Assembly (NCBI GenBank): GCA_900553515.1
Contig: USDN01000017.1
Location: 1 to 45,162 of the forward strand
Origin: an uncultured Blautia sp.
GTDB taxonomy: Bacteria > Bacillota > Clostridia > Lachnospirales > Lachnospiraceae
Reading direction: 5' to 3'
Length of the DNA stretch: 45,162 bases
The position numbers and the translations under genes are program-made. Positions 31,764-40,851 of the stretch are shown here, piece after piece. The notes beneath the pieces were generated by a model, which was given only the letters and a program-made list of their open reading frames with translations, had not been told where the DNA came from and ran no database searches. Positions within the stretch are counted from its first letter, which is position 1, and every line of letters starts with the position of its first letter.

Positions 31764-33017
31764 ATGGAAAATCAGTTTTTTATAGATTCCGAATTTCTTT
31801 CAGAAAAGGCGCTGGAAAAAAAGCACCGTCTGGAAACAGATCCGTCTTTTCGGAAAAATCATATGGAATATCTTCCGGGAATGGAAAAAATCCAGTCAGA
31901 CGTATGCGAAAATGTCATAAAACATATGGAAGAATACGATTATACCCGGTATACAGCCGCAGATGTAAAGGCAGCGCTGGAGCATGAGAAATGTTCCATT
32001 GAAGATTTTAAAGCTCTTCTTTCTCCTGCGGCAGAGCCGTTTCTGGAAAAAATGGCGCAAAAAGCAAGCCAGGAGACCAGCAGGCATTTTGGAAATACAG
32101 TATATTTTTTCACTCCTTTATATATTGCAAACTATTGCGAAAATTACTGCGTTTACTGTGGATTCAACTGTTACAACCACATCAGACGAATGAAGCTTTC
32201 CATGGAACAGATTGAAAAAGAGATGAGGGTAATTGCAGACAGCGGAATGGAAGAGATTCTGATCCTGACCGGAGAAAGCCGCAGCCAGAGTGATGTGAAA
32301 TATATCGGTGAGGCCTGCTCTCTGGCACGGAAATACTTCCGCATGGTAGGGTTGGAGATCTATCCGGTAAATACAGAGGAGTATGCATATCTCCATCAGT
32401 GCGGCGCGGATTATGTGACTGTTTTTCAGGAGACCTATGATGCCGACAAGTATGAGACTCTTCACCTTATGGGACACAAAAGAGTGTGGCCGTATCGCTT
32501 TGATGCACAGGAGAGAGCGCTTCGGGGAGGTATGAGAGGCGTGGCATTTTCTGCCCTTCTGGGTCTTTCGGATTTTCGGAAGGATGCATTGGCAACCGGA
32601 CTTCATGCATATTTTCTTCAGAGAAAATATCCTCATGCGGAAATGTCTCTTTCCTGTCCAAGACTTCGTCCGATCATCAATAACGATAAGATCAATCCTC
32701 TGGATGTCCATGAAAAACAGCTTTGCCAGATTATCTGTGCATACCGTATCTTTCTGCCTTTTGCCGGGATCACCGTATCCTCAAGAGAAAGCGCACAGTT
32801 TCGCAATGGAATTGTAAAGATTGCGGCTACAAAGGTATCGGCAGGCGTTTCTACGGGAATTGGAGATCATGAAAAAAAGTACAGTGGAAAAGACTCCAGG
32901 GAGGCATCAGGAGACGAACAGTTTGAGATTGACGACAGCAGAAGCCTGGATGATATGTATCAGGATATTGAAGAGGAAGGACTTCAGCCGGTACTGAACG
33001 ATTATGTTTACGTATAG
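31764..33017 (+). CDS. thiH: 2-iminoacetate synthase ThiH
   Basis: Radical SAM enzyme that cleaves tyrosine to dehydroglycine and p-cresol, the oxygen-independent route to thiazole. It has 417 residues. The cluster motif is C125, C129, C132 (CENYCVYC). GESRSQSD, VFQETYDADKY and HLMGHKRVWPYRFDAQER follow the ThiH pattern. It lacks the C-terminal second cluster of HydG, so the two paralogs in this window are separable. No glycine oxidase ThiO is present, consistent with an anaerobe. Confidence 0.94.
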   Translation: MENQFFIDSEFLSEKALEKKHRLETDPSFRKNHMEYLPGMEKIQSDVCENVIKHMEEYDYTRYTAADVKAALEHEKCSIEDFKALLSPAAEPFLEKMAQKASQETSRHFGNTVYFFTPLYIANYCENYCVYCGFNCYNHIRRMKLSMEQIEKEMRVIADSGMEEILILTGESRSQSDVKYIGEACSLARKYFRMVGLEIYPVNTEEYAYLHQCGADYVTVFQETYDADKYETLHLMGHKRVWPYRFDAQERALRGGMRGVAFSALLGLSDFRKDALATGLHAYFLQRKYPHAEMSLSCPRLRPIINNDKINPLDVHEKQLCQIICAYRIFLPFAGITVSSRESAQFRNGIVKIAATKVSAGVSTGIGDHEKKYSGKDSREASGDEQFEIDDSRSLDDMYQDIEEEGLQPVLNDYVYV

Positions 33018-33050
33018 GAATGTTGGGGAAGCAGAAAGGCATTTAAGGAT

Positions 33051-33671
33051 ATGAAAAAAAGATCAGATATCAGGAAAAGTTCCGATATTCTGTCTGTAAC
33101 AGACAGAAAGCTGTGCAGAGAAGAGTTCCTCAGTCGTATAGAGAGGATTGCGGCAGCCCGTCCGGCAGGAATCATTCTCAGAGAAAAGGATCTTTCGGAA
33201 GAGCAATATCAGAGTCTTGCAGAACAGGTGCTGGAGATCTGCCGGAAACAGGAAACTCAATGTATACTGCACAGTTTTTATGATACAGCTCTGGAGCTGG
33301 GGTGTGACAGAATTCATCTTCCTCTTTCAGTTCTTAAGGATATGGAACCGGGGAAGCGGAAACAGTTCCGGATTCTGGGAGCTTCCTGTCATTCGGCAGA
33401 GGATGCCTTTCTTGCAGAAAAAATGGGATGCAGTTATATTACAGCCGGACATATTTTTGAGACAGACTGCAAAAAAGGACTGCCGGGGAGAGGTCTGGAG
33501 TTTCTGGAAGAGGTGTGCCGGAGAGTTTCAGTTCCGGTTTATGCCATAGGAGGGATCACTGCAGCTGATATGAGAAAAATACGGCAGACAGGAGCGGCAG
33601 GAGCCTGTGTGATGAGCGGATTGATGACCTGCGAAGATCCGAAAGAATATCTGGAAGGATTCAAGGAGTGA
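33051..33671 (+). CDS. tenI: thiazole tautomerase TenI-like (ThiE paralog)
   Basis: 206 residues of the ThiE/TenI barrel fold. The segment GHIFETDCKKGLPGRGLEF matches the TenI hallmark, not the ThiE active site, and AIGGITAADM follows. TenI aromatises the ThiG product to the carboxythiazole phosphate. The ThiE-type triple motif of the neighbouring gene is missing here, so a thiamine phosphate synthase function is unlikely. It sits between thiH and thiE with the usual operon spacing (AAGGAT before the start). Confidence 0.82.
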   Translation: MKKRSDIRKSSDILSVTDRKLCREEFLSRIERIAAARPAGIILREKDLSEEQYQSLAEQVLEICRKQETQCILHSFYDTALELGCDRIHLPLSVLKDMEPGKRKQFRILGASCHSAEDAFLAEKMGCSYITAGHIFETDCKKGLPGRGLEFLEEVCRRVSVPVYAIGGITAADMRKIRQTGAAGACVMSGLMTCEDPKEYLEGFKE

Positions 33672-33675
33672 ACAG

Positions 33676-34317
33676 ATGAAATTTAATAAGGAGATGCTGC
33701 TGCTCTATGCAGTGACAGACAGAAAATGGACAGGAGAGAAGACCCTGTATCAACAGGTAGAGGAAGCGTTAAAAGGCGGCGCCACTCTGATACAGCTCCG
33801 TGAAAAAAACATGTCTCAGGAAGAATTTCTCAAGGAAGCCCGGGAAATGACAGCTCTCTGTCATAGATATGGAACAGCGCTGATCATTAATGACAATGTG
33901 GAAGTGGCTTTAAAAAGCGGTGCAGATGGAGTGCATGTAGGAATAGAAGATATTCCGGTAAAGGAAATCCGAAAACAGGCGCCCGGAGATTTTATTATCG
34001 GAGCAACTGCAAAAACAACAGAGCAGGCACAGAGAGCAGAGAAGGAGGGAGCAGATTATCTTGGTGTGGGAGCGGTATTTCCTTCTCCTACCAAGAAAAA
34101 TGCCATTCGTATCACGACAGAGGAACTGAGAAAAATATGCAGCTCAGTCAGGATTCCGGCAGTCGCCATAGGAGGGATCACTTCTGAAAATGCAGGATCT
34201 CTTGCCGGAGGCGGCATGGCAGGAATGGCGGTTGTATCGGCTGTGTTCGGCGCTTCTGATATTGAAAAAGAAACAGCCGGATTAAAGAAAAAAATTCAGG
34301 AGGCAGTGAGTTTATGA
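33676..34317 (+). CDS. thiE: thiamine phosphate synthase
   Basis: Joins the pyrimidine diphosphate and thiazole phosphate. It has 213 residues. Substrate motifs are LIQLREKNMSQEEF, INDNVEVALKSGADGVHVG, GATAKTTEQA, GVGAVFPSPTKKNA and AIGGITSENAGSL, all as in ThiE. Its stop overlaps thiD by four bases (ATGA). Confidence 0.94.
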   Translation: MKFNKEMLLLYAVTDRKWTGEKTLYQQVEEALKGGATLIQLREKNMSQEEFLKEAREMTALCHRYGTALIINDNVEVALKSGADGVHVGIEDIPVKEIRKQAPGDFIIGATAKTTEQAQRAEKEGADYLGVGAVFPSPTKKNAIRITTEELRKICSSVRIPAVAIGGITSENAGSLAGGGMAGMAVVSAVFGASDIEKETAGLKKKIQEAVSL

Positions 34318-35129
34318 AACGTCCTGCAGTTTTGACCATCGCAGGAAGTGATTCCAGCGGAGGAGCCGGGATCCAGGCGGATATTAAGACTATGATCATG
34401 AACGGAGTTTATGCCATGAGTGCAGTGACTGCTCTGACAGCTCAGAATACCATGGGTGTAAGATCGGTTATGGAGGTTTCTCCGGAATTTCTGCAGCAGC
34501 AGCTGGATGCTGTATTTGAGGATATTTATCCAGATGCCATAAAGATAGGCATGGTTTCCTCCGGAGAGCTGGTTCGTGTGATTGTGGACAGACTTCATCA
34601 TTATGGGGCAAAAAAAATAGTAGTGGATCCGGTGATGGTGTCTACCAGCGGATCGATTCTTATGAAAGAAGAAGCCAGAGCCGTTCTGGAGGAACAGCTG
34701 CTTCCCATGGCGGCAGTCATCACTCCGAATATTCCGGAAGCAGAGGTGCTTACCGGAAGAAAAATCAGAAACAGAGAAGATATGGAAGCGGCAGCTTTGT
34801 ATCTGGGCATCCGTGGTATCCGGGCAGTGCTTTTAAAAGGAGGACACAGTGTCAGTGATGCGGACGATCTTCTTTATGCCAACGGTCGGCTTACCTGGTT
34901 TCCAGGCCGGAGAATCCCGAATTCCAACACCCATGGGACAGGATGCACTCTGTCTTCTGCAATCGCTTCCGCTCTTGCAAAAGGAATGGATGTAGAAGAG
35001 GCAGTGAAGGAGGCAAAGGAATACATTTCCGATGCTCTTGAGGCGGGCCTTGATCTTGGAAAAGGCAGCGGGCCGCTGGATCATGGACACCGGATAATTT
35101 ATGAAACAGACGAAAGGAAAAACATATGA
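34314..35129 (+). CDS. thiD: hydroxymethylpyrimidine (phosphate) kinase
   Basis: Phosphorylates HMP and HMP phosphate. It has 271 residues of the ribokinase-like fold. N-terminal TIAGSDSSGGAGIQADIK, VVDPVMVSTSG, ITPNIPEAEVLTG and the catalytic NTHGTGCTLSSAIAS are intact. It overlaps both neighbours by four bases. Confidence 0.95.
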   Translation: MKRPAVLTIAGSDSSGGAGIQADIKTMIMNGVYAMSAVTALTAQNTMGVRSVMEVSPEFLQQQLDAVFEDIYPDAIKIGMVSSGELVRVIVDRLHHYGAKKIVVDPVMVSTSGSILMKEEARAVLEEQLLPMAAVITPNIPEAEVLTGRKIRNREDMEAAALYLGIRGIRAVLLKGGHSVSDADDLLYANGRLTWFPGRRIPNSNTHGTGCTLSSAIASALAKGMDVEEAVKEAKEYISDALEAGLDLGKGSGPLDHGHRIIYETDERKNI

Positions 35130-36430
35130 GAGAATATACAACACAGATGGACGCGGCAAAGCGCGGTATCATTACACCGGAAATGAAAATCGTAGCGGAG
35201 AAGGAATACCGTACAGAGGAGGAAATTCGTGACCTTGTGGCAAAAGGACAGGCGGTAATCTGCGCCAATCGACTTCACACCTGCATTGATCCCAATGGAG
35301 TGGGTTCCATGCTGCGCACCAAGATCAATGTAAACCTTGGCGTATCCAGAGACTGTAAGGATTATAATGTGGAGATGAAAAAGGTAATGGCTGCCGTAGA
35401 TATGGGAGCAGAAGCGATCATGGATCTTTCTTCTCATGGAAATACACAGCCTTTCCGAAAAAAACTCACCCGGGAATGTCCGGCTATGATCGGCACTGTT
35501 CCTGTTTATGACAGTGTGATCCATTATCAGAGAGATCTTTCTACGTTATCTGCAAAGGATTTTATTGACGTGATCCGTCTTCATGCGGAGGATGGTGTTG
35601 ATTTTGTGACTCTTCACTGTGGGATCACAAGAAAGACCATCGACCAGATTCGTACACATAAAAGAAAGATGAATATTGTATCCAGGGGCGGTTCTCTGGT
35701 GTTTGCCTGGATGAGCATGACAGGAGAAGAGAATCCCTTTTATGAATATTACGACGAGATTCTGGATATCTGCCGGGAATATGATGTGACGATTTCTCTT
35801 GGGGATGCCTGCCGCCCGGGATGTCTGGCAGATGCCAGTGACGTATGCCAGATTGAAGAACTGGTGCGCCTGGGTGAACTGACCAAACGTGCATGGGCAA
35901 AAGATGTTCAGGTTATGGTAGAAGGACCGGGTCATATGCCGTTAGATCAGATCGAAGCAAATATGAAGCTGCAGCAGACTGTCTGTATGGGAGCGCCTTT
36001 CTATGTCCTGGGACCAATCGTTACCGATATTGCTCCAGGTTATGATCACATTACAGCGGCTATCGGCGGTGCTGTTGCCGCAGCGGCAGGAGCAGCTTTT
36101 CTTTGTTATGTAACGCCGGCAGAGCATCTTGCCCTTCCAAATGTGGAGGATGTGAAGCAGGGGATCATTGCTTCCAGGATCGCTGCTCATGCAGCAGATA
36201 TTGCAAAAAAAGTTCCCCATGCAAGAGACATGGACGATGCCATGGCAGATGCAAGGAGAACCTTTGACTGGGAAAAGCAGTGGGAGTGCTCCATTGATCC
36301 GGAAACTGCAAAAAGCATTAGGGATGACCGTGCTCCGGAACATGAGGACAGCTGCTCTATGTGTGGAAAGTTCTGCGCGGTCCGCAGTATGAATAAGGCT
36401 CTGAATGGAGAGTATATTGATATTCTCTGA
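35126..36430 (+). CDS. thiC: phosphomethylpyrimidine synthase ThiC
   Basis: Radical SAM-type rearrangement of aminoimidazole ribotide to HMP phosphate. It has 434 residues, the shorter ThiC form without the N-terminal extension. Family segments are INVNLGVSRD, AIMDLSSHGN, VEGPGHMPLDQI and GPIVTDIAPGYDHI. The C-terminal cluster cysteines are C410, C413 and C417 (CSMCGKFC). This is C-x2-C-x3-C, one residue shorter than the C-x2-C-x4-C usual in enterobacterial ThiC; short forms in anaerobes appear to share it. Last gene of the operon. Confidence 0.95.
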   Translation: MREYTTQMDAAKRGIITPEMKIVAEKEYRTEEEIRDLVAKGQAVICANRLHTCIDPNGVGSMLRTKINVNLGVSRDCKDYNVEMKKVMAAVDMGAEAIMDLSSHGNTQPFRKKLTRECPAMIGTVPVYDSVIHYQRDLSTLSAKDFIDVIRLHAEDGVDFVTLHCGITRKTIDQIRTHKRKMNIVSRGGSLVFAWMSMTGEENPFYEYYDEILDICREYDVTISLGDACRPGCLADASDVCQIEELVRLGELTKRAWAKDVQVMVEGPGHMPLDQIEANMKLQQTVCMGAPFYVLGPIVTDIAPGYDHITAAIGGAVAAAAGAAFLCYVTPAEHLALPNVEDVKQGIIASRIAAHAADIAKKVPHARDMDDAMADARRTFDWEKQWECSIDPETAKSIRDDRAPEHEDSCSMCGKFCAVRSMNKALNGEYIDIL

Positions 36431-36441
36431 GAAAAGAGGAA

Positions 36442-37005
36442 TCAGAGCCGTATGATCAACACAGGGATCGGCGGATTGTTGGGGCGGTTATAATAGTCGC
36501 TGCGGATCACCAGATATTTTTTAGGGTCAAGATCTTTCAGCCAGGAAAGAACCTGATCCCTTTCCTGAAATCCAGAGTCTCCACCACTGTAGATACACAG
36601 GGAGATCAGTCCTCCTTTTTTCAGCAAAGTAAGTGACTGAGTAAGAGCCTGGATACTGGAGTCGCCTCTGGTGGCTTTTTTGTGGTCACCGCCAGGGAGA
36701 TAGCCCAGATTAAAGACAATGCAGCTTATGGAATCAGGTTCCGCGTAGCGGGCCATGTTTGTATGAGATTCCAGAAGCAGAGTATAATTATCAGGAGCGC
36801 CTGCATCAGTCAGGCGCTTTTCTGTATGGATAAGAGCCTGTTCCTGAATGTCAAAAGCAGTTACATGTCCTTGTTCTCCGCATAAAGTGCTGAGAAGAAG
36901 TGTGTCATTTCCGTTTCCCATAGTGGCGTCTATGCATAAATCTCCAGGTTTTACCTGCTCCCGGATAAAATGAACACACCACTGGGTAATTTGATATGAA
37001 TTCAT
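36442..37005 (-). CDS. mnmM: MnmM/YtqB-like class I SAM methyltransferase
   Basis: 187-residue Rossmann methyltransferase. The SAM-binding loop is IDATMGNGNDTLLL, with FNLGYLPGGDHK as the conserved motif IV region. The YtqB family has been assigned to the last methylation of the wobble uridine modification mnm5s2U in Gram-positive tRNA; I recall this and did not verify it here. Start at 37005 is chosen for AAGGAAG; the longer frame has no ribosome site. It converges on thiC. Confidence 0.82.
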   Translation of the reverse strand: MNSYQITQWCVHFIREQVKPGDLCIDATMGNGNDTLLLSTLCGEQGHVTAFDIQEQALIHTEKRLTDAGAPDNYTLLLESHTNMARYAEPDSISCIVFNLGYLPGGDHKKATRGDSSIQALTQSLTLLKKGGLISLCIYSGGDSGFQERDQVLSWLKDLDPKKYLVIRSDYYNRPNNPPIPVLIIRL

Positions 37006-37097
37006 GAGATCAACTTCCTTTTTATAGTGATAGGGACTATTATAGCGGATATATGAGGGAAAAGGTGTATAAAAATATGAACACGCAAAAAAATCCA

Positions 37098-37126
37098 TTG
37101 CAATCACAAGGGCAGATTGGTAAAAT
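37098..37126 (+). promoter_or_regulatory. promoter of the coaBC group
   Basis: TTGCAA (37098-37103) and TAAAAT (37121-37126) are 17 bases apart. Confidence 0.6.
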
Positions 37127-37130
37127 AAGA

Positions 37131-37148
37131 AACGGAATGAACAGTAAC
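37131..37148. repeat. second copy of the dispersed 18-base element, upstream of coaBC
   Basis: AACGGAATGAACAGTAAC matches the trpS-upstream copy (26613-26630) at 17 of 18 positions. Here it overlaps the expected transcription start of coaBC, whereas at trpS it precedes the promoter. Confidence 0.45.
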
Positions 37149-37182
37149 AAGGAAGCTATAAAAATCACAGGAGGAAAGAGGA

Positions 37183-38388
37183 ATGTTAAAGGGAAAAACA
37201 GTGCTTCTCGGTGTTACCGGAAGTATCGCTGCATATAAGATCGCGTATCTTGCCAGCGCACTGAACAAGCTTCATGCACAGGTACATGTACTGATGACGG
37301 AGAATGCCACGAATTTTATCAATCCGATCACATTTGAATCACTGACAGGAAATAAATGCCTGGTAGACACCTTTGACAGAAATTTCCAGTTTCAGGTAGA
37401 GCATGTGTCTCTTGCCAGGCAGGCAGATGTGGTGATGATCGCTCCGGCAAGTGCTAACGTGATCGGCAAGCTTGCCCATGGTATTGCAGACGATATGCTG
37501 ACGACTACCGTTATGGCATGCAAATGTAAAAAATATATTTCTCCGGCAATGAATACAAATATGTATGAAAATCCCGTTGTCCAGGACAATCTGAAAATCC
37601 TGGAGCATTACGGTTTTGGAGTCATTGATCCGGCAGTGGGATATCTGGCATGTGGAGATACAGGAGCTGGAAAGATGCCGGAACCGGAAGTGCTTCTTCA
37701 GTATATCCTGAGGGAGATTGCCTGTGAAAAAGATCTTGCAGGCAAAAAGATTCTTGTAACAGCCGGACCTACGCAGGAGTCTATTGATCCGGTCCGTTTT
37801 ATCACTAATCATTCTTCGGGGAAGATGGGATATGCCATTGCACGGGCAGCTATGCTCCGTGGAGCAGAGGTGACACTGGTAACAGGTCCCTGTGCTATAG
37901 ATCCGCCTCCTTTTGTAAAGACAGTACCTGTGATCACTGCGAGAGACATGTTTGAGGCAGTCACATCAGTCAGTGCGGAACAGGATATTATTATAAAGGC
38001 TGCAGCAGTGGCAGATTACCGTCCTTCACACGTTGCAGACGAAAAGATGAAAAAACATGACAGTGAAATGTCCATAGAGCTGGAAAAAACAGACGACATC
38101 CTGAAATACCTGGGAGAGCACAGACCTCCCAACCAGTTTTTATGTGGATTTTCCATGGAAACACAGAATATGATCGGTAATTCCAGGGCCAAGCTTCAGA
38201 AGAAGCATCTGGATATGGTGGCAGCCAACAATCTTAAAGTGGCAGGCGCCGGGTTCCAGGGAGACACAAACGTGCTGACCCTGATTACACAGAATGAGGA
38301 AGCGTCACTTGAGCGGATGAGCAAAGAGGATGCAGCCAACGTCATTCTGGATAAGATTCTCTCTATATTAAAAGAGAGGGAAGTGTAA
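37183..38388 (+). CDS. coaBC: bifunctional phosphopantothenoylcysteine decarboxylase / phosphopantothenate-cysteine ligase
   Basis: Two consecutive steps of coenzyme A synthesis in one 401-residue protein. The N-terminal flavin-dependent CoaC half has LLGVTGSIAAYK, EHVSLARQADVVMIAPA and PAMNTNMYENP, with the conserved cysteine in YLACGDTGAGKM. The C-terminal CoaB half has KILVTAGPTQESIDPVRF, NHSSGKMGYA and KAAAVADYRP. Ribosome site AGGAGG. Confidence 0.95.
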   Translation: MLKGKTVLLGVTGSIAAYKIAYLASALNKLHAQVHVLMTENATNFINPITFESLTGNKCLVDTFDRNFQFQVEHVSLARQADVVMIAPASANVIGKLAHGIADDMLTTTVMACKCKKYISPAMNTNMYENPVVQDNLKILEHYGFGVIDPAVGYLACGDTGAGKMPEPEVLLQYILREIACEKDLAGKKILVTAGPTQESIDPVRFITNHSSGKMGYAIARAAMLRGAEVTLVTGPCAIDPPPFVKTVPVITARDMFEAVTSVSAEQDIIIKAAAVADYRPSHVADEKMKKHDSEMSIELEKTDDILKYLGEHRPPNQFLCGFSMETQNMIGNSRAKLQKKHLDMVAANNLKVAGAGFQGDTNVLTLITQNEEASLERMSKEDAANVILDKILSILKEREV

Positions 38389-38483
38389 CCCATTTACCAG
38401 GAAGCGGGCAAATAAACAATTCCGGCCTGCAGTTCCGCACCGTATTGTATCCCTGCACAGGGAACGATAACAAGGAGGAAAAA

Positions 38484-39116
38484 ATGAAAACAACGAAAAA
38501 ATTCACCACGTCACAGCTTACTATGCTGGGGTTAATGTCAGGCATTCTCCTGCTTATGGCATACACTCCGCTGGGATACCTGAACATTGGTCCGCTGGCG
38601 ATTTCTTTTAATGTGATCCCGGTTGCCATCAGCGCCATTGTACTGGGACCCACAGGAGGAGCGATTGCAGGAGCTATTTTTGGTCTTACCAGTTTTGGCC
38701 AGTGTATCGGTATCGGAGGTACAAGTGCAATGGGCGCCATGCTTTTTGGCATCAATCCGCTTCTGGCATTTCTCCAGAGATTTCTTCCAAGACTTCTTGA
38801 TGGATTCTGTCTTGGATATATATTCCGATTTATGCGAAAGAGGACCAATATTTATGTATCCTGTGCAGTGACGGGATTTTTCTCTGCATTTCTCAATACA
38901 CTGTTCTTTATGACAGCCTTGATCGGAATGTTTGGAAACACCTCATATATCAAAGAAATGGTCGGTGGTCAGAATGTGATCCTGTTCTGCTGTGCCTTTG
39001 TAGGCATTAACGCTGTCTGCGAAATGATTTCTTCTACAGTGATCACAGGAGCAGTGGGAGCGGCTCTCTCCCGGGCGCATCTCCTTCCGGCGCCTCAGGC
39101 AGTTACTGTAAAATAA
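38484..39116 (+). CDS. panT: ECF transporter S component, probably for pantothenate (PanT)
   Basis: 210-residue membrane protein with about six helices, typical of substrate-binding S components. It shows a basic N terminus, PLGYLNIGPLAISFNVIPVA, and GPTGGAIAGAIFGLTSFGQ. The substrate is inferred from its position between coaBC and coaX. The ATG at 38484 follows AAGGAGG. The energising EcfA/EcfT proteins are not in the window, as expected for a group II system with a shared module. Confidence 0.82.
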   Translation: MKTTKKFTTSQLTMLGLMSGILLLMAYTPLGYLNIGPLAISFNVIPVAISAIVLGPTGGAIAGAIFGLTSFGQCIGIGGTSAMGAMLFGINPLLAFLQRFLPRLLDGFCLGYIFRFMRKRTNIYVSCAVTGFFSAFLNTLFFMTALIGMFGNTSYIKEMVGGQNVILFCCAFVGINAVCEMISSTVITGAVGAALSRAHLLPAPQAVTVK

Positions 39117-39183
39117 ACAGAAGTCCTGCATAAGAGTTACTATGAAACACAAGTATTTGAAATAACGTTAGGAATGAGAAAAT

Positions 39184-39951
39184 ATGATCTTAGCTATTGA
39201 TATCGGAAACACTAATATTGTTGTGGGCTGTATTGACCGGGAAAAAACCTACTTTGTAGAACGTCTCTCTACGGTACGCACAAAAACAGAACTGGAATAT
39301 GCCATTGATCTGAAAACAGTTCTTGATATTTATCACATCAAAAAACAGGATATTGAGGGATGCATTATCTCTTCTGTTGTACCTCAGATCACCAATGTGG
39401 CAAAGCTTGCAGCAGAAAAGATCCTGAAAAAAGAGGTTATGGTAGTAGGACCGGGTCTGAAGACCGGACTGAACATCATGCTGGATAATCCGGGAGAAAT
39501 GGGAGCAGACCGCGTGGCAGATGCTGTAGCAGCCATGACTTTTTATCCGGTGCCTCTTGTGATCGTAGATATGGGAACTGCAACAACCGTTTCCGTAGTA
39601 GATGAAAAGAAGCGTTTCATGGGGGGAATGATCCTTCCGGGAGTACGGGTTTCTCTGGATGCGCTGACAGCAAGAGCTTCCCAGCTCAGCGGAATCAGTA
39701 TTGAGGAACCGAAAAGACTGATCGGAAGAAATACAGTGGACTGTATGAAAAGCGGTATCCTTTATGGAAATGCCGCTGCAGTAGACGGTATCATAGACAG
39801 GATCGAAGAAAATCTGGGACAGAAGGTGACAGTGATCGCCACAGGAGGAATGTCTAAAAAGATCATTCCTCACTGCAAAAGGGACATGATCCGGGATCCG
39901 GATCTTTTGCTGAAGGGGCTTCTTGTGATTTACGAGAAGAACCGTTCATGA
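39184..39951 (+). CDS. coaX: type III pantothenate kinase
   Basis: First step of coenzyme A synthesis. It has 255 residues of the acetate/sugar kinase-like fold. Phosphate motifs are IDIGNTNIVVGC at the N terminus, PGEMGADRVADAVAA, VDMGTATTVSVVD and the C-terminal ATGGMSKKI. With coaBC and panT it forms a vitamin B5-to-CoA set. Its stop overlaps the convergent pseudouridine synthase by six bases. Confidence 0.95.
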   Translation: MILAIDIGNTNIVVGCIDREKTYFVERLSTVRTKTELEYAIDLKTVLDIYHIKKQDIEGCIISSVVPQITNVAKLAAEKILKKEVMVVGPGLKTGLNIMLDNPGEMGADRVADAVAAMTFYPVPLVIVDMGTATTVSVVDEKKRFMGGMILPGVRVSLDALTARASQLSGISIEEPKRLIGRNTVDCMKSGILYGNAAAVDGIIDRIEENLGQKVTVIATGGMSKKIIPHCKRDMIRDPDLLLKGLLVIYEKNRS

Positions 39952-40830
39952 AAATCCTCTGACCATATCCTCCGGAACTGGAGCCAGAAAGCGAAGCTCT
40001 TCTCCGGTGACAGGATGACGAAATTCCAGCTGCAGAGAATGCAGAGGCTGTCTCTGGAAAAAGGTATAATCCGGACAGTAAAGATAATCCGCAGGGAGGG
40101 GAAAACCCAGATATCCCATATGGACCCGGATCTGGTGCGTCCTTCCGGTTTCCAGATGAAGCTCCAGAAGGGACATGTTTTTGTGAGAGGCAAGACGGTG
40201 ATAAAAGGTAACCGCTGTCTCTCCTTTTTCGTAGTCTACACATCTTTGGATCACAGAATCTCCAAGCCTTGCAATGGGCGCGGAGATTTTTCCGTCTAAG
40301 GGAGGTACGCCGTTTACTACAGCAAGGTAGGTACGGCGGATCTCTCTTTTTTTCATCTGGGAAGAAAGAAGCGCTGCACTGAAAGGGTTTTTGGCAAGGA
40401 TCAGCGCTCCGGAGGTGTCCCGGTCCAAACGGTTGATACAGCGAAAAGGGCAAAAAATTCCAAGCTGCTGAAAGTAAAAAGCTGCTCCGTTGGCAAGGGT
40501 ATTTTCATAATTGCCTGTGGAAGGGTGGACGGGCATGCCGGCAGGTTTGTTTACTACCAGGATATCCTGATCCTCAAAAAGAATATCCAGATGTATGGGA
40601 GCAGGAAGGATATTTTCCGGATCACCGGTTTCCGGGATATGGATGCGGAGAATGTCACCGGCATTCAAAGGTGCTCGGCCCCCGGCTTTGGAATCATTTA
40701 AAAGGATGGCGTCTTTCTGAGATTTCATGGAGGAAAGGATATTCCTGGAAAATCCCTTTGCTCGCAGGAAATCCAGAATTTGTGTGCCGTTATGTTCTTT
40801 TGTGATGGAATAAGTAAGGATTCTGTCCAT
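39946..40830 (-). CDS. RluA family pseudouridine synthase
   Basis: Isomerises uridines in rRNA or tRNA. It has 294 residues: an N-terminal S4-like RNA-binding part (FLRAKGFSRNILSSM, LLNDSKAGGRAPLNAGD) and a catalytic domain. The active-site motif reads INRLDRDTSGAL, keeping the catalytic aspartate but with asparagine where most RluA members have histidine. Which RluA type it is (RluC, RluD or another) cannot be told from sequence alone. It lies 21 bases behind araC and may be cotranscribed with it. Confidence 0.88.
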   Translation of the reverse strand: MDRILTYSITKEHNGTQILDFLRAKGFSRNILSSMKSQKDAILLNDSKAGGRAPLNAGDILRIHIPETGDPENILPAPIHLDILFEDQDILVVNKPAGMPVHPSTGNYENTLANGAAFYFQQLGIFCPFRCINRLDRDTSGALILAKNPFSAALLSSQMKKREIRRTYLAVVNGVPPLDGKISAPIARLGDSVIQRCVDYEKGETAVTFYHRLASHKNMSLLELHLETGRTHQIRVHMGYLGFPLPADYLYCPDYTFFQRQPLHSLQLEFRHPVTGEELRFLAPVPEDMVRGFS

Positions 40831-40851
40831 GGAAATACCTCGTCTGTTGAA

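Noticed and set aside
24001..33017. hydG and thiH as duplicate thiH genes
   Set aside because: HydG at 24001 has the C-terminal second cluster motif and the hydE neighbour; the gene at 31764 lacks that motif and sits in the thi operon.
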